Shown one piece after another: positions 7,965 to 20,714 of a stretch of DNA of 64,000 nt. The position numbers and the translations under genes were made by a program. The notes below the pieces were generated by a model. It was given only the letters and a program-made list of their open reading frames with translations, was not told where the DNA came from and did no database searches. Each line of letters starts with the position of its first letter. The stretch's first letter is position 1. Origin of the DNA: Staphylococcus condimenti (GTDB lineage: Bacteria > Bacillota > Bacilli > Staphylococcales > Staphylococcaceae); NCBI RefSeq assembly GCF_001618885.1, contig NZ_CP015114.1:1860001-1924000 (forward strand). Reading direction: 5' to 3'.

Positions 7965-10900
7965 GCGATTCTAGTTCATTAAGTGGTTCTGTATCATCAA
8001 GCAGTTCACTTTCAACAGCAGCTTCAACAAGTACATCAGAATCATTAAGTGAAAGTTTAAGCGCGTCAGTTAGCACTTCAGCATCTAAAAGCGCAAGCAG
8101 CAGTACTTCGTTAAGCGAATCAGAATCAATAAGCAAAATAGCTTCAGAATCAATGAGCTCAAGCTTATCAACAAGCAACTCAACATCATTAAGTGATTCT
8201 ATTGCGACAAGTACAAGCGTTTCAAACAGTGCTTCAGCTTCTCAAAGTATAGCGGACTCTGCAAGTACTAGTACTTCATTGAGTACAGCAGCTTCAACAA
8301 GTGCTTCTAACTTATTAAGCGCAAGTACATCATCTAGTCTCACAGCTTCTGAAAGTGAATCAGAATCTATTAGCACTAGTAAATCTGAAAGTACAGATGC
8401 TTCAATGAGTGAATCGGATTCAATCAGCAGCAGTACTTCTAAAAGCAGCTCGCTTTCTGCAAGTACATCCGATTCTGTAAAGGAAAGTACGTCGTTAAGT
8501 ACAGATGCTTCAACAAGTACTTCAACATCAATTAGTTCAAGTACATCTTCAAGTCTTGCAGCATCTGAAAGCGAATCAACTGAAATCAGTATGAGTACTT
8601 CAACAAGCAGCTCAGAATCTATGAGTGAATCAACATCATTGAGTGAAAGCAACTCAACAAGTATTTCTGGTTCAGAAAGTACATCCGATTCAGTGAGTCA
8701 AAGTGCTTCACTAAGTACTGCAGAATCAGTCAGTGAATCAAGTTCAATCAGTGATAGTAAAGCTGCGAGCACTTCAGTTTCAACAAGGGATTCAGAATCA
8801 ACAAGCTCAAGTCTTTCAACAAGTGCTTCAACAAGTACTTCGATTTCAGAAAGTACATCTACATCTATCAATACAAGTACATCAGAAAGCAGCAGCAACT
8901 CGATTGCGGCATCAAATTCAATCAGTACGAGTACTTCAGAGAGCCTTGCAGCATCTGAAAGTGAATCTGGTTCATTAAGTACGTCAATGTCAGAGAGCAA
9001 GTCTGGATCACTGAGGGAATCGAATTCAATTAGTACCAGTACATCTGAAAGCATGTCGGCTTCAACAAGTACTTCTAATGTGTTAAGTGAACAGGCATCA
9101 GAAAGTGCATCAGTTTCAGACAGTAATTCAATGTCTGCTAGTACGAGCACTTCATTGAGCACTGTAGCTTCAACGAGTAAATCAGAGTCTATTAGTGCCA
9201 GCAGTTCGGACAGTGCATCAGTTTCAGTGAGTGAAGCGGCTTCAGTGAGTACAAGTACATCAGAAAGTACAGCTTCATCAGTGAGCAAGTCAGAATCATT
9301 GAGTGGCAGCATTTCAGGAAGTACATCAACCTCATTAAGTGATTCAAGTTCATTAAGTACAAAATTATCCGACAGTGCATCTGATTCAATGAGTGAGTCA
9401 GAATCAGTCGCTGCAAGTACTTCAACGAGTGATGCGAACTCACAAAGCTTATCGACATCATTGAGCGACAGTATTTCAACCAGCACGTCAACATCAATCA
9501 GCGACTCGATTGCAGCAAGTACAAGCAAGTCAGAAAGCGTAGCAGCATCAGAAAGCTTATCTGATTCGTATAGTGAAAGCAGTTCACAAAGCCTTTCAAA
9601 ATCAGCGAGTGTGTCTGAGTCAGATTCAATAAGTGCATCAACAAGTAAAGCGACTTCAACAAGCACTTCAGTATCATTGAGTGACAGCATTGCAGTCAGC
9701 ACATCTGAATCAACCAGCGACTCAATTGAAGTGAGCACAAGCAAGTCAGAAAGCCTGGCAGAATCAGAAAGCTTATCTGATTCGTACAGCGAAAGTACTT
9801 CGCAAAGTGCATCGGCATCCGAAAGTGCATCAGAGGCAGTCTCAACAAGCACTTCAACAAGTGAAGCCGAATCAACAAGCAAGTCGACATCATTGAGCGA
9901 CAGTATTTCAGCTAGTACATCAGAATCCATCAGAGACTCGATCTCGGCAAGCACAAGCAAGTCATCAAGTGTCGCAGCGTCAGAAAGTTTATCTGATTCA
10001 TACAGTGCAAGCAGTTCGCAAAGTTTATCTGATTCAGAAGCAGTATCGACTTCAAACTCAGAAAGTACATCGACAAGCGAAGCGGATTCGACAAGCAAAT
10101 CGACATCATTGAGCGGAAGCATATCAGCTAGTACCTCAACATCAATCAGCGACTCAGTTGTCGCAAGCACAAGCAAGTCATCAAGTGTCGCAGCGTCAGA
10201 AAGTTTATCTGATTCGTACAGTGAAAGTACTTCGCAAAGTGCATCGGCATCAGAGAGTGCATCTGAAGCAGTCTCAACAAGCACTTCAACAAGTGAAGCC
10301 GAATCAACAAGCAAGTCGACATCATTAAGCGGCAGTATTTCAGCAAGTACATCGACATCAATCAACGACTCGATTTCAGCGAGCACAAGCAAGTCAATAA
10401 GTGTCGCAGCGTCAGAAAGTTTATCTGATTCATACAGTGCAAGCAGTTCGCAAAGTTTATCTGATTCAGAAGCAGTATCGACTTCAAACTCAGAAAGTAT
10501 ATCGACAAGCGAAGCGAATTCGACAAGCAAGTCGACATCATTAAGCGACAGTATTTCAGCAAGCAACTCAACATCGATTAACGACTCGATTTCAGCGAGT
10601 ACAAGCAAGTCAATAAGTGTCGCAGCATCGGAAAGCATGTCTGATTCGTACAGTGAAAGTACTTCGCAGAGTGATTCGGCATCAGAAAGTGCGTCTGAAG
10701 CAGTCTCAACAAGCGCTTCAACGAGCACAGCAGATTCAACAAGCGCATCGACATCATTGAGCAGCAGTGTTTCAGCAAGCGCATCCGAATCCATCAGTGA
10801 CTCAGTTGTCACAAGCACAAGCAAATCCGAAAGTTTATCTATATCTGAAAGCAAATCTGACTCAGTTATTGCAAGTACATCATTAAGCACAGCGGATTCA

Positions 10901-13900
10901 ACAAGTGCGTCAACATCTATTTCAACACGTGATTCTGAAAGTGAATCAACGTCAATCAGCGATTCGACATCACTTAGTAATCAACTTTCAACAAGCGATT
11001 CGACATCAATGAGTACATCGGAGTCTATCAATACAAGCACATCAGAAAGCACTAGCTTATCAATTGCGACAAGTGAAAGTATTTCGGCAAGTATGTCAGA
11101 CTCAGCAAGTATTTCTGATTCAACACGGATCAGTCTTTCAACAAGTACATCAGATTCACTCAATAATTCAGCATCTATTAGTACAAATTTATCTGAAAGC
11201 ACATCAGGTTCAATAAGCTTATCTGAATCACTGAGTGACAGCTTATCAATAAGCCAAGCTAATTCTGGATCTGAGAGCCTGAATGAATCTGAAAGTGAGT
11301 CGGCATCAAACAGTGCATCAGGTTCAACGAGTGCCAGTGCATCAGAAAGTGAAGTGAACTCAGCAAGTACATCAACATCAATAGAACAAAGTACATCATT
11401 AAGTAATTCAATTTCAGCAAGCACATCTAGTTCTATTGAAAAGAGCACATCAGAAAGTGCAGCTATTTCCGAAAGTGCTTCAAACTCAGAAAGTTTGAGC
11501 ATGGAAGAAAGTGCATCAATAGCGGCCAGCCAGTCAGCATCAACGAGTGACAGTACAAAAGAAAGTACTTCTATTTCAACTAGACTTTCCGATTCAACAA
11601 GTTCAAGTATTTCAACGAGTGATGCGAACTCAGAAAGCTTATCGACATCAATGAGCAACAGTACAGTATTAAGTGAATCGCAATCAGCAAGCCTGTCGAC
11701 ATCTACAAGCAAGAGCACATCAGACAGTACAGTGGTTTCGGAAAGCCATTCAGCATCAGACAGTGCCAGCGAAGCAGACAGTCTATCACTAGCTGACAGC
11801 ATTTCGAAATCAACAAGCGAAAGTGTAGAAGCGAGTGCATCGAATTCCGAAAGTATGGCAGCATCAACAAGCAGCAGTACAGCAATCAGCGAATCGCTAT
11901 CAGGCAGTCTATCTACATCTACAAGCAAGAGCACATCAGACAGTACAGTGGTTTCGGAAAGCCATTCAGCACCAGACAGTGCCAGCGAAGCAGACAGTCT
12001 ATCACTAGCTGACAGCATTTCGAAATCAACAAGCGAAAGTGTAGAAGCGAGCGCATCGAACTCAGAAAGTATGGAAGTATCGACAAGCAATAGCATAGTC
12101 GCAAGCGAATCGCTATCAGGCAGTCTATCTACATCGACAAGCAAGAGCACATCAGACAGTACAGTGGTTTCGGAAAGCCATTCAGCATCAGACAGTGCCA
12201 GCGAAGCAGACAGTCTTTCATTAGCCGACAGTGTTTCGAAATCAACAAGCGAAAGTGTAGAAGCAAGCACATCGAACTCAGAAAGTATGGCAGCATCGAC
12301 AAGCAATAGTACAGCCGCAAGCGAATCGCTATCAGCAAGTCTATCTACATCAACAAGCAAGAGCGCATCAGACAGTACAGTGATTTCGGAAAGTCACTCT
12401 ACTTCAGACAGTTTTAGTGAATCAAGCAGTCTTTCATTAGCCGACAGTATTGCGGCATCAACAAGTGAGAGTATAAAAGAAAGTGCTTCGAATTCTGTTA
12501 GTCTCTCAGAATCGAAGAGCAGCAGTGTGGTAGCAAGTGAATCATTATCAGCAAATCTGTCAACTTCAACAAGCAAGAGTGCTTCTGAAAGTACGTCAGT
12601 TTCAGAAAGCCATTCAACATCAGACCGTGTCAGTGAATCAGATAGCAACTCACTCGCAATCAGTCTTTCAGAATCAACAAGCGAAAGCATAGAAGCGAGC
12701 GCATCGAATTCCGAAAGTATGGCAATATCGACAAGCAGCAGTACAGCAATCAGCGAATCGTTATCAGCAAGTCTGTCAACGTCAACAAGCAAGAGTGCTT
12801 CAGACAGTACAGCAGTTTCAGAAAGTCATTCAACATCAGACAGGGTCAGCGAAACAGACAGTCTATCATTAGCTAACAGCATTTCAGAATCGACAAGCGA
12901 AAGCATAGAAGCGAGCGCATCGAACTCCGAAAGTATGGAAATATCGACAAGCAATAGTACAGTCGCAAGCCAATCACTATCAGCAAGTCTGTCAACTTCA
13001 ACAAGTAAGAGCACATCAGACAGTACAGTGGTTTCAGAAAGTCATTCAACATCAGACAGGGTCAGCGAATCAGACAGTCTTTCTCTTGCAGACAGTCTTT
13101 CGAAATCAACAAGCGAAAGTGTAGAAGCGAGTGATTCCAACTCAACAAGCTTGTCTAATTCAATGAGCGACAGTACAGTTATCAGCGAGTCGCGTTCGAC
13201 AAGTTTATCGAAATCAGAAAGTACGAGTACTTCAGAAAGTGATTCTATTGTGATCAGTACATCAGAATCAAACAGCTCAAGTATTTTAGAGAGCGCATCT
13301 CAGTCGACTAGTTTAGCTGAGTCCATGAGCGACAGTATAGAAACAAGTAATTCACGCTCAATAAGCCTTTCTGAATCGCAAAGCGGAAGTGAAGCGGAAA
13401 GTACAACAGAATCAATGAGCATTTCTGAATCATTAAGTAGCAGCATAGCATTAAGCGAAGCGAACTCAACAAGTGCATCAGATTCAGCAGTTGCAAGTAC
13501 CTCATTAAGTGAATCAAGTTCAACAAGTTTGGCGGATTCAATGAATGCAAGTACTTCAACAAGCAGTATCAATTCAGAAAGCTTATCCACATCATTAAGT
13601 GCAAGTACAGTTGCGAGTGATTCTCTTTCAGTAAGTCTATCAGGATCAATCAGTGCAAGTACCTCAGATAGTATAGCTGAATCAAACAGTATCTCTGCTT
13701 CTTCAAGTGAATCAGATGCAGCAAGTGTTTCATTGAGTGAAGCACATTCAACTAGCCAGTCAGAATCTATGAGTATCAGTGCTTTAGACAGCGAAGCGAA
13801 TTCTGCAAGCTTATCAGCTTCATTAAGTACAAGTACAGTTGCCAGCGAGTCGCTCTCAACAAGCTTATCTAGTTCTATCAGTACAAGTACATCGTTAAGC

Positions 13901-16900
13901 GAAGAAGTATCAATGAGTATTTCTAAATCGATGAGTGCCAGTACTTCTGATAGCGAAGTAGAATCATTAAGTTTAGTGGATTCGTTGAATGCAAGTACAT
14001 CATTAAGCGAAGTTGAATCCACAAGCATATCCGACTCAAGAGAGGCGAGTACTTCATTAAGTGAAATTACATCAGCAAGTCTATCTGGTTCAATGAGCGA
14101 CAGCATTTCATTAAGTGAATCGAGATCAGCGAGTCTTATAGATTCATTAACACAAAGCGTATCGATGAGCGAGTCAACTTCAGCAAGTTTATCGGGTTCT
14201 GAAGCGGCGAGTCTGTCTATTAGTATTGCAAATTCTGAAAGCACATCAGATTCAATTAAAGCGAGTGAATCATTAAGTACAGCTTATTCAGATAGTCAAT
14301 CAACTTCGGTTAGTACCAGCACTTCAGACAGCAATGTTGTTTCAGCGAATGTTTCGACATCACAAAGTGCAAGTACATCTGAAAGTACAGGACATTCTTT
14401 AAGTATCAGAGACAGTAATTCTATGAGCGCATCATTAAGTGAAGATACAAGTACATCGCTAAGCAGCTCTACAGCAGCCAGCGACAGTGCAAGTACATCA
14501 CTTAGCACATCATTGTCATCCAGCTTGTCAGATTCAACTGCGAGTGATTCTGCTTCAATGAGTGTAAGTACATCAGCAAGTGAATCTATGTCGGAAAGTC
14601 TAGAAGACTCGATAGCGGCAAGCACGTCATTAAGTGAAGCAGCTTCAACAAGCTTTTCTGACTCGACTAGTGCCAGCATGTTAGTCAGCACTTCTGAATC
14701 AACAAGTCATTCAGAATCATTAAGTGAAAGTACAAGCAGTTCAACAGCAGCAAGCGAAAGTACAAGCAGTTCATTGAGCCAATCATTATCTGAAAGCACT
14801 TTAGTTTCAACAAGTGATTCTGAAGTAGTAAGTGAAAGTGTATCTACAAGCACATCAACATCAACTGACAACTCAACATCAGTGAGCAGCAGTTTAGCTG
14901 AAAGTACTTCAATCTCAATCAAAGATTCTGAATCCATGAGTGAAAGCATTTCAACAAGCTTATCCACTTCAACAAGTACGCTTAATGACAGATTGGAATC
15001 AGAATCGATGAGTACTTCAGTTTCTATAATTGATTCAACATCTGTCAGTGATTCAGCATCGTTGAGTACTGTTACATCAATCAGTGAATCAGATGCTGTT
15101 AGCGAAAGTTTATCAGATAGTCGTTCATTATCAGTCGTCAATTCTGACTCAACAAGTACAAGTATTTCAACTAGTGCTTCGCTATCAGTTAATGAATCAA
15201 CATCAGAAAGTGAAAGCATTTCAGCTAGTAAATCCACATCGATTGTGGACTCAGAATCAGAAAGTACAAGTATTGTAGCAAGTACATCACTATCAGTAGC
15301 GGATTCAACGTCATTAAGCGATAGTACTTCTATAAGCGGCAGTGAATCTCTATCATCAAGTGCAAGCTTGTCGGCAAGCTATGCAGCATCAACAAGCATT
15401 TCAGAACAAGAAAGTGAAAGTCTTTCTGCAAGCCATGCAGCATCAGATAGTGCTTCAACATCCTTAAGTGCGAGTCTTTCAGAAAGTCATTCAGCATCAT
15501 CAAGCGCATCTGAATCATTAAGTGCAAGCTTATCAGCGAGTCATTCATTATCAGCAAGTACGTCTGACATCGTTAGCGAAAGTTTATCAGCAAGTCATGC
15601 GGCATCAGATAGCAAGTCGATTTCAACAAGCAGTAGTCTATCAACAAGCTATTCAGGATCAACGAGTGATTCGTTATCTATCAGTACGAGCCTTTCAAAT
15701 AGCTATTCAGGTTCAACAAGTGTATCTGGAGTGTTGAGCGATAGCTTGTCAGCGAGCTACTCAGCATCAACGAGCGATTCGTCATCAATCAAGGAAAGCT
15801 TATCATTAAGCGATGAAACTTCACTCAGCAATGCAGAATTTGTTCAGACAAGTCTCGTAGAAAGTTATTCGACAAAATATAGTAATTCAGTTTCAATGAG
15901 CGAAAGCTTATCGATGAGTGATTCTAGCTCAGCAAGTACATCCGACGAACTTTCAAATAGTCTTTCAGCGAGCGCATCTTTAAGTGACGCAGATTCGACA
16001 AGCCTGAATGATTATCAAAGTGCCTCTGTTTCAATCAGCACATCATACTCAATTTATGAAAGTGGCGTATATAGTGAAATCAATTCACTAAGCCATTCAG
16101 CATCGACAAGTTCAAGTATGTCAGTGAATGATAGAGATTCAATCAGTGAGGCTGCTTCATTAAGTGATAGTACATCACTTAGTAACCTGAACTCAGATAG
16201 TACTTCAGCGTCAATAAGTACAAGTGCATCATTAACAAGTGAGAATGTAGCGAGTACATCAGATTCATTATCAGTAAGTAATTCAATGAGTAATGTGTAT
16301 TCAACAAGTACTTCAGAATCATTAAGTGCCAGCACGTCGCTTAACGATATTAATTCAATCAGCACATCTAATTCAGTGTCTGTAAGTAATTCAGATAAAG
16401 ATATGAATCAAATCAGCACTTCAAATTCTGTTTCAGCAAGTACATCATTCAGCGACTTGAATTCAATGAGTCAATCAGCTTCACTCAGTGCGAGCACATC
16501 AATGCGTGAGTCATTATCAGTAAGTGGATCAGGCTCTGCAGATACGGATGCTTCAGTAAGTGCTTCAAATTCTGAAAGTACTGCAGCATCAATAAGTACA
16601 AGTGCATCAGACAGAGATTCGATTTCGATACGTCAATCTGACTCATTAGCAGCAAGTACTTCTGCAAGCGATGCAAGCTCAATGAGTATGTTAGATTCTA
16701 TGAATGCGAGTGCATCACTAAGCAATGCGAACTCAGAAAGCATCTCAAAATCAATGAGTGATAGCGTTCAAACAAGTGCTTCAAACTCAGACAGTCAATC
16801 ACAAGTCTTATCTGCAAGTACATCTCTAAGTGATGCAAGTTGGGCAAGTAATTCCGTATCATTAAGCACAAGTGCATCAACAAGCATTTCAAGTTCTGAA

Positions 16901-17854
16901 AGTAAATCCGCATCATTAAGTACAATCACGTCAGAAAGTACATCAAGTTCAACAAGTACTTCAGAATCAGTAAGTATCAGTGCATCCTTGAGTGGCTCAA
17001 GTTCTGTTGTAGCATCAGAATCATTAAGTGCGATAGCATCAGAAAGCAGTTCACATTCAATGAGTATATCCATCAGCAACTCTGAATCGGCAAGTATGTC
17101 AGAATCTGTCAGTGATTCAAGCAGCATACCACCATCAGAAAGTACATCCGATAGCAATAGCGGTTCAATAAGCTTACCGCCGTCAGAAAGCACGTCGACA
17201 TCTATCAGCAATTCAGAATCAACAAGCGTGTCAGGTTCAATCAGCGGCTCAATCAGTACACCGCCGTCAGAAAGTGCATCCGATAGCAATAGCGGTTCAA
17301 TAAGCTTATCGCCGTCAGAAAGCACGTCGACATCTATCAGCGATTCAGAATCATCAAGTGTGTCAGGTTCAATCAGCGGCTCAATCAGCGCACCGCCATC
17401 AGCAAGCGCATCAACATCAGTATCTGAAAGTCTAATGCCATCAAATAGCACTTCAACATCAGTGAGTGAATCAACGAATATACCATCGTCAGAAAGTGCA
17501 TCAATGTCTATCAGTACTTCTGAATCTATCAGTGACTCAGAATTCTTAAGCAATTCAATATCACAAAGCGTTTCACCTGAAATGCGCACATCAAACAGCG
17601 AAACTATTTCAACTTTAGAAATAAGCGCGAGTCAATCTGTGACATCAGATCAAACTTCAACAAATATGATACAACCTGATAATCAGAATTCAGAACAAGC
17701 ATCACTTCAAGACAAAGTTAATCAATTGCCGGATACGGGTAATAATGAGAATAATAGAAGAGGTCTCATCCCTGCAATAGCCGCAATGTTAGCAGGTCTT
17801 GGATTGATAAAAAGAAAGAAAAAAGACAACAAAGAAAATAAAGATGAGGAATAA
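7904..17854 (+). CDS. sraP: Serine-rich repeat adhesin, C-terminal part with LPDTG anchor (continuation after frameshift)
   Basis: This frame continues the same adhesin and has no credible start of its own; it is open from 7895, and TTG 7904 is only the first start-like codon. About 3,200 residues are a second Ser-rich region with alternating Ser and Ala/Thr/Glu/Asp/Leu/Val, the target for GtfA/GtfB O-glycosylation. Pro-containing variants (PPSES) appear near the end, around 17,130-17,400. The sorting signal is complete: LPDTG at 17726-17740, a hydrophobic span ([16 protein letters not shown]) and a KRKKK tail. Joined with the N-terminal part the product would be about 4,271 residues. Without the missing base, the translated fragment would lack the anchor. 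Two blocks of exact 216-bp tandem repeats lie inside it. Confidence 0.88.
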   Translation: MSESLSESLRSTSESTSTSLSDSSSLSGSVSSSSSLSTAASTSTSESLSESLSASVSTSASKSASSSTSLSESESISKIASESMSSSLSTSNSTSLSDSIATSTSVSNSASASQSIADSASTSTSLSTAASTSASNLLSASTSSSLTASESESESISTSKSESTDASMSESDSISSSTSKSSSLSASTSDSVKESTSLSTDASTSTSTSISSSTSSSLAASESESTEISMSTSTSSSESMSESTSLSESNSTSISGSESTSDSVSQSASLSTAESVSESSSISDSKAASTSVSTRDSESTSSSLSTSASTSTSISESTSTSINTSTSESSSNSIAASNSISTSTSESLAASESESGSLSTSMSESKSGSLRESNSISTSTSESMSASTSTSNVLSEQASESASVSDSNSMSASTSTSLSTVASTSKSESISASSSDSASVSVSEAASVSTSTSESTASSVSKSESLSGSISGSTSTSLSDSSSLSTKLSDSASDSMSESESVAASTSTSDANSQSLSTSLSDSISTSTSTSISDSIAASTSKSESVAASESLSDSYSESSSQSLSKSASVSESDSISASTSKATSTSTSVSLSDSIAVSTSESTSDSIEVSTSKSESLAESESLSDSYSESTSQSASASESASEAVSTSTSTSEAESTSKSTSLSDSISASTSESIRDSISASTSKSSSVAASESLSDSYSASSSQSLSDSEAVSTSNSESTSTSEADSTSKSTSLSGSISASTSTSISDSVVASTSKSSSVAASESLSDSYSESTSQSASASESASEAVSTSTSTSEAESTSKSTSLSGSISASTSTSINDSISASTSKSISVAASESLSDSYSASSSQSLSDSEAVSTSNSESISTSEANSTSKSTSLSDSISASNSTSINDSISASTSKSISVAASESMSDSYSESTSQSDSASESASEAVSTSASTSTADSTSASTSLSSSVSASASESISDSVVTSTSKSESLSISESKSDSVIASTSLSTADSTSASTSISTRDSESESTSISDSTSLSNQLSTSDSTSMSTSESINTSTSESTSLSIATSESISASMSDSASISDSTRISLSTSTSDSLNNSASISTNLSESTSGSISLSESLSDSLSISQANSGSESLNESESESASNSASGSTSASASESEVNSASTSTSIEQSTSLSNSISASTSSSIEKSTSESAAISESASNSESLSMEESASIAASQSASTSDSTKESTSISTRLSDSTSSSISTSDANSESLSTSMSNSTVLSESQSASLSTSTSKSTSDSTVVSESHSASDSASEADSLSLADSISKSTSESVEASASNSESMAASTSSSTAISESLSGSLSTSTSKSTSDSTVVSESHSAPDSASEADSLSLADSISKSTSESVEASASNSESMEVSTSNSIVASESLSGSLSTSTSKSTSDSTVVSESHSASDSASEADSLSLADSVSKSTSESVEASTSNSESMAASTSNSTAASESLSASLSTSTSKSASDSTVISESHSTSDSFSESSSLSLADSIAASTSESIKESASNSVSLSESKSSSVVASESLSANLSTSTSKSASESTSVSESHSTSDRVSESDSNSLAISLSESTSESIEASASNSESMAISTSSSTAISESLSASLSTSTSKSASDSTAVSESHSTSDRVSETDSLSLANSISESTSESIEASASNSESMEISTSNSTVASQSLSASLSTSTSKSTSDSTVVSESHSTSDRVSESDSLSLADSLSKSTSESVEASDSNSTSLSNSMSDSTVISESRSTSLSKSESTSTSESDSIVISTSESNSSSILESASQSTSLAESMSDSIETSNSRSISLSESQSGSEAESTTESMSISESLSSSIALSEANSTSASDSAVASTSLSESSSTSLADSMNASTSTSSINSESLSTSLSASTVASDSLSVSLSGSISASTSDSIAESNSISASSSESDAASVSLSEAHSTSQSESMSISALDSEANSASLSASLSTSTVASESLSTSLSSSISTSTSLSEEVSMSISKSMSASTSDSEVESLSLVDSLNASTSLSEVESTSISDSREASTSLSEITSASLSGSMSDSISLSESRSASLIDSLTQSVSMSESTSASLSGSEAASLSISIANSESTSDSIKASESLSTAYSDSQSTSVSTSTSDSNVVSANVSTSQSASTSESTGHSLSIRDSNSMSASLSEDTSTSLSSSTAASDSASTSLSTSLSSSLSDSTASDSASMSVSTSASESMSESLEDSIAASTSLSEAASTSFSDSTSASMLVSTSESTSHSESLSESTSSSTAASESTSSSLSQSLSESTLVSTSDSEVVSESVSTSTSTSTDNSTSVSSSLAESTSISIKDSESMSESISTSLSTSTSTLNDRLESESMSTSVSIIDSTSVSDSASLSTVTSISESDAVSESLSDSRSLSVVNSDSTSTSISTSASLSVNESTSESESISASKSTSIVDSESESTSIVASTSLSVADSTSLSDSTSISGSESLSSSASLSASYAASTSISEQESESLSASHAASDSASTSLSASLSESHSASSSASESLSASLSASHSLSASTSDIVSESLSASHAASDSKSISTSSSLSTSYSGSTSDSLSISTSLSNSYSGSTSVSGVLSDSLSASYSASTSDSSSIKESLSLSDETSLSNAEFVQTSLVESYSTKYSNSVSMSESLSMSDSSSASTSDELSNSLSASASLSDADSTSLNDYQSASVSISTSYSIYESGVYSEINSLSHSASTSSSMSVNDRDSISEAASLSDSTSLSNLNSDSTSASISTSASLTSENVASTSDSLSVSNSMSNVYSTSTSESLSASTSLNDINSISTSNSVSVSNSDKDMNQISTSNSVSASTSFSDLNSMSQSASLSASTSMRESLSVSGSGSADTDASVSASNSESTAASISTSASDRDSISIRQSDSLAASTSASDASSMSMLDSMNASASLSNANSESISKSMSDSVQTSASNSDSQSQVLSASTSLSDASWASNSVSLSTSASTSISSSESKSASLSTITSESTSSSTSTSESVSISASLSGSSSVVASESLSAIASESSSHSMSISISNSESASMSESVSDSSSIPPSESTSDSNSGSISLPPSESTSTSISNSESTSVSGSISGSISTPPSESASDSNSGSISLSPSESTSTSISDSESSSVSGSISGSISAPPSASASTSVSESLMPSNSTSTSVSESTNIPSSESASMSISTSESISDSEFLSNSISQSVSPEMRTSNSETISTLEISASQSVTSDQTSTNMIQPDNQNSEQASLQDKVNQLPDTGNNENNRRGLIPAIAAMLAGLGLIKRKKKDNKENKDEE
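9563..10858 (+). repeat. 216-bp (72-residue) tandem repeat block 1 in the serine-rich region
   Basis: The element TCTGATTC(G/A)TA recurs with its GATTC at 9563, 9779, 9995, 10211, 10427 and 10643, exactly 216 bases apart. A diverged seventh unit begins at 10859. Each unit encodes a variant of [15 protein letters not shown]. Confidence 0.9.
11713..13160 (+). repeat. 216-bp (72-residue) tandem repeat block 2 in the serine-rich region
   Basis: The element GAGCACATCAGACAGTACAG or close variants recurs at 11713, 11929, 12145, 12361, 12577, 12793 and 13009. All seven starts are exactly 216 bases apart. Units encode variants of [16 protein letters not shown]; copies 1-3 are nearly identical and later copies diverge. 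Confidence 0.92.
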
Positions 17855-17866
17855 GGATGAATAAAG

Positions 17867-17918
17867 GTTAAGGTCTTCCAGCACACAGTGCTGTGCTGGG
17901 GCCTTGCCTTAATTTTTT
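17867..17918 (+). terminator. Hairpin between the adhesin gene and secY2
   Basis: A long stem is formed by TTAAGG and CCAGCACA on the left with TGTGCTGG and CCTTAA on the right, followed by six T. It lies between the adhesin stop and secY2, which starts 82 bases after that stop. It would terminate most transcripts and lower expression of the export genes relative to the adhesin. Confidence 0.85.
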
Positions 17919-17936
17919 AAATAAAAGAGGATTAAC

Positions 17937-19148
17937 ATGAAAAAATATCTCAAAGACTATGAATATAAAATTTTATACAAACGTATTATTTTTACATGTT
18001 GGATTCTGGTGATATACATATTCGGTACACACATCCCAGCCGTTACAACGATGAGTACCAATACCTCAATCAGTGACTTTTATAAAATGACAGCCGCAAA
18101 TGTCGGAGGAGATTATCATGCGCTTAATATATTCTCGCTCGGTTTAGGTCCATGGCTGACTGCCATGATATTTATGACACTATTTTACTATAGGGATTCA
18201 GAACGTATGATGAAACAAACACGTCGAGAAAAAAGTGCGAAAGAAAGAATATTCACCCTGATACTCGCTTTAATTCAAGCATACTTTGTCGTTTTTACAT
18301 TGCTTTCACATGTCAAAATCGGTCAAAGTGAAAGATGGTTGATTATTTTAGTATTGGTAACAGGCGCGATGATACTTGTCTGGTTATCGGATTTAAATAT
18401 GAGGTTTGGTATTGCAGGGCCGATGCCGATAGTCATGATTAGTATTATTCGTTCCATCATGCGGCAAAATATCGCACTATCAGAATTAGGACCCGTTCTA
18501 ATCATTACAGCAATCCTTGTGCTGATTATCATTTTATTATTCTTAATTTTTATTGAAATCACAGAGTACCGTCTGCCTTATTTAGATGTGATGGATGTTT
18601 CATCAAGAAAAGAACATACTTACCTCGCATGGAAATTGAACCCAGGCGGCAGTATAGCGATAATGATCAGTTTTGCGGCGTTCTTTGTATTGAACAGTGC
18701 AGTTAATTTAATCGTTCAATTCTTCAATTCAAAACATCACGGGGCACTTAACTTCTTAGATTTTTCTACACCGACAGGAATTACGATATTTTTACTATTA
18801 CAACTTTTGCTTAGTTACGGTATTTCACGATTGTTGCTTGACCCTAAACGTAAAGCGAAAGATTTTAAAAAGAATGGCGATTTCTTCCCTGGCGTAGAAC
18901 CTGGAAAACCAACGTATCAGTATTTGATTCATAAAGCACGACGCATCAGTTGGTTAGGAGCATTTATCGTAACGATTATTATCGGTATTCCATTATATGC
19001 AACATTGCTGATTCCGCAATTTTCTAAAGAAATCTATTTGGCAGTACAAATTATTGTATTAGTTTATATCAGCTTGAATATTGTAGAGACAGTGAAAACA
19101 TACTTGTATTTCGACCAATATAAAAGTTTCTTAAATCGTTACTGGTAA
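17937..19148 (+). CDS. secY2: Accessory Sec translocase channel SecY2
   Basis: The 403-residue integral membrane protein is the channel subunit of the accessory Sec system that exports the serine-rich glycoprotein. It has about ten hydrophobic segments and SecY-like landmarks, including an early GTHIPAV stretch after the first membrane segment and a FFPGVEPGKPT loop near residue 320. It is shorter than housekeeping SecY (about 430), as is usual for SecY2. The ATG is preceded by AAGAGGA. It is the first gene of the export operon; asp1 follows 15 bases after its stop. Gene order matches the S. aureus sraP locus, which secures the assignment. Confidence 0.95.
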   Translation: MKKYLKDYEYKILYKRIIFTCWILVIYIFGTHIPAVTTMSTNTSISDFYKMTAANVGGDYHALNIFSLGLGPWLTAMIFMTLFYYRDSERMMKQTRREKSAKERIFTLILALIQAYFVVFTLLSHVKIGQSERWLIILVLVTGAMILVWLSDLNMRFGIAGPMPIVMISIIRSIMRQNIALSELGPVLIITAILVLIIILLFLIFIEITEYRLPYLDVMDVSSRKEHTYLAWKLNPGGSIAIMISFAAFFVLNSAVNLIVQFFNSKHHGALNFLDFSTPTGITIFLLLQLLLSYGISRLLLDPKRKAKDFKKNGDFFPGVEPGKPTYQYLIHKARRISWLGAFIVTIIIGIPLYATLLIPQFSKEIYLAVQIIVLVYISLNIVETVKTYLYFDQYKSFLNRYW

Positions 19149-19163
19149 GAAAGGAGGGGTAGT

Positions 19164-20714
19164 GTGAAATATTTAATTCCAGCTTGGTACAACGAAGGAA
19201 AATGGTGGCGTGATAAAGCAGTCCCATTTTATGAAACACATTTAACAACAGAATTTGATGATATGGTCAGCCTCGGCAATATGTTTGAAAAACATAAAGA
19301 GCCCTTTGAGATTATTTGTTTGAATTATCATTCTGAGCTGCGTAATTTTTTATATCGCAATGGTCTCTTTGAATCTGCTTATTGGTCAGTGTTTGATGAG
19401 ATACAAGGCTTTGAACAAGCTACACCGCAACCGATAGATTATCGTGATTTGTATTGGCCAGAAGGCACAGAATTTATTTATACACCTTATATTGTTAAAG
19501 CTTATACCGGCACACATACATCCTCTAATATTTATATGAGTCAAGAAGGATATTTGACTTGGATTGAGGATTATCAAGATACGCAAATTGAAAAAAGATA
19601 TGTGTTTGATGACCGCGGTTTTCTTTCCAGTGTGACGTTTTTTAATGAAAACAAGCAACCAGAAAGAATGGCTTACTTGAATCGTGAAGGCAAAACGGTG
19701 ATGGAAGAATATTTAGAAACAGGAGAAGTCAAGATTGCTGAGGATTTTCTTTCACGTTTTAAACAGGCAGAATATACATCGATGGATAAGGTGATAAAAG
19801 AATTTTTAACAGCCTATATCAAAGCGTGCCAGAGTCATCAAAACGCTTATATTGCTGCTTCTGATTTGAGACATAATACATTGTTGGCTGAAGTCATTGA
19901 CGGTAAGCAATTAACATTTTCTCTTTTCAGCCGAAGACAACCTGAACTGAGTGCCTCTGATTTAAATACAATCAGCACCGCACAACATTGGCTAGTAGAT
20001 TCACAAGCACAAGAAAATAAGTTGAAACAGTACAAAGAAGAAGCAGACCTTACGACTGATGTGATGCACCATACACCATTTCCAGCTGAGATACTGCCGA
20101 ATTTAAGTAGCCAATTGCATGAAACGGAAATCGGGTTGATGATTGATGGTTTATCGCTTGAAGCGGTAAATGCACAATTAGATGTTTTAATTCCGTATGT
20201 CCAACAAAAAGAAGAATTACGTCTGGTGTTGTTGACACGTCACTCACGATCTCAACGTGCAGAGGCATTAAAGGGACGAATTGATGAAGTGAATGAACAG
20301 TTTGCGAAAGCTCAGCCCGGCTATTTATTGATGGATGAAACACAGATTGCTGAATTAAAATTGGTACGTTTTGAATTCATTCCATTTGAAGCAGATGTTG
20401 TGAAACTTATATCCACACTCCGTATTATGATTGATTTGAATACGGAACCAGATTTATTTTTACAAATCAGCAGTATCAGTGCAGGCATTCCGCAAATCAA
20501 CCGTTATCGTACTGAATACATGCGGGATAAAGCCAATGGATTGTTAATTACACATAATAACGAACTCCCTCAAGCTCTTGATACATTTCTTATCGGCTTG
20601 AAAAACTGGAATTTTGCATTTGCTTATTCAGTCCAATTGGTCGAAGCCTATTCTTCTGAAAAACTGGTACAACAACTTAATCGATTTATAGAAGGTGAAA
20701 CATATGGCACGTAA
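19164..20714 (+). CDS. asp1: Accessory Sec system protein Asp1
   Basis: The 516-residue cytoplasmic protein starts at GTG 19164, behind a very strong AAGGAGGGG site. It begins MKYLIPAWYNEGKWWRD, typical of Asp1 proteins, which share a glycosyltransferase-like (GT-B) fold without known transferase activity. In streptococci Asp1, Asp2 and Asp3 form a complex that binds SecA2 and the glycosylated substrate and is needed for export. It overlaps asp2 by 11 bases, indicating translational coupling. Function is taken from family and operon position. Confidence 0.94.
   Translation: MKYLIPAWYNEGKWWRDKAVPFYETHLTTEFDDMVSLGNMFEKHKEPFEIICLNYHSELRNFLYRNGLFESAYWSVFDEIQGFEQATPQPIDYRDLYWPEGTEFIYTPYIVKAYTGTHTSSNIYMSQEGYLTWIEDYQDTQIEKRYVFDDRGFLSSVTFFNENKQPERMAYLNREGKTVMEEYLETGEVKIAEDFLSRFKQAEYTSMDKVIKEFLTAYIKACQSHQNAYIAASDLRHNTLLAEVIDGKQLTFSLFSRRQPELSASDLNTISTAQHWLVDSQAQENKLKQYKEEADLTTDVMHHTPFPAEILPNLSSQLHETEIGLMIDGLSLEAVNAQLDVLIPYVQQKEELRLVLLTRHSRSQRAEALKGRIDEVNEQFAKAQPGYLLMDETQIAELKLVRFEFIPFEADVVKLISTLRIMIDLNTEPDLFLQISSISAGIPQINRYRTEYMRDKANGLLITHNNELPQALDTFLIGLKNWNFAFAYSVQLVEAYSSEKLVQQLNRFIEGETYGT

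Noticed and set aside
8698-10890. A 730-codon open frame (and several others) antisense to the serine-rich gene
   Set aside because: It is rich in Leu/Asp/Ser/Val with the same periodicity as the Ser codons and has no ribosome site or domain; it is a by-product of repetitive TCA/AGT/AGC codons.
9563-13160. CRISPR-like regular spacing
   Set aside because: Units are 216 bp, translated in frame and contiguous; there are no spacers between repeats and no cas genes.
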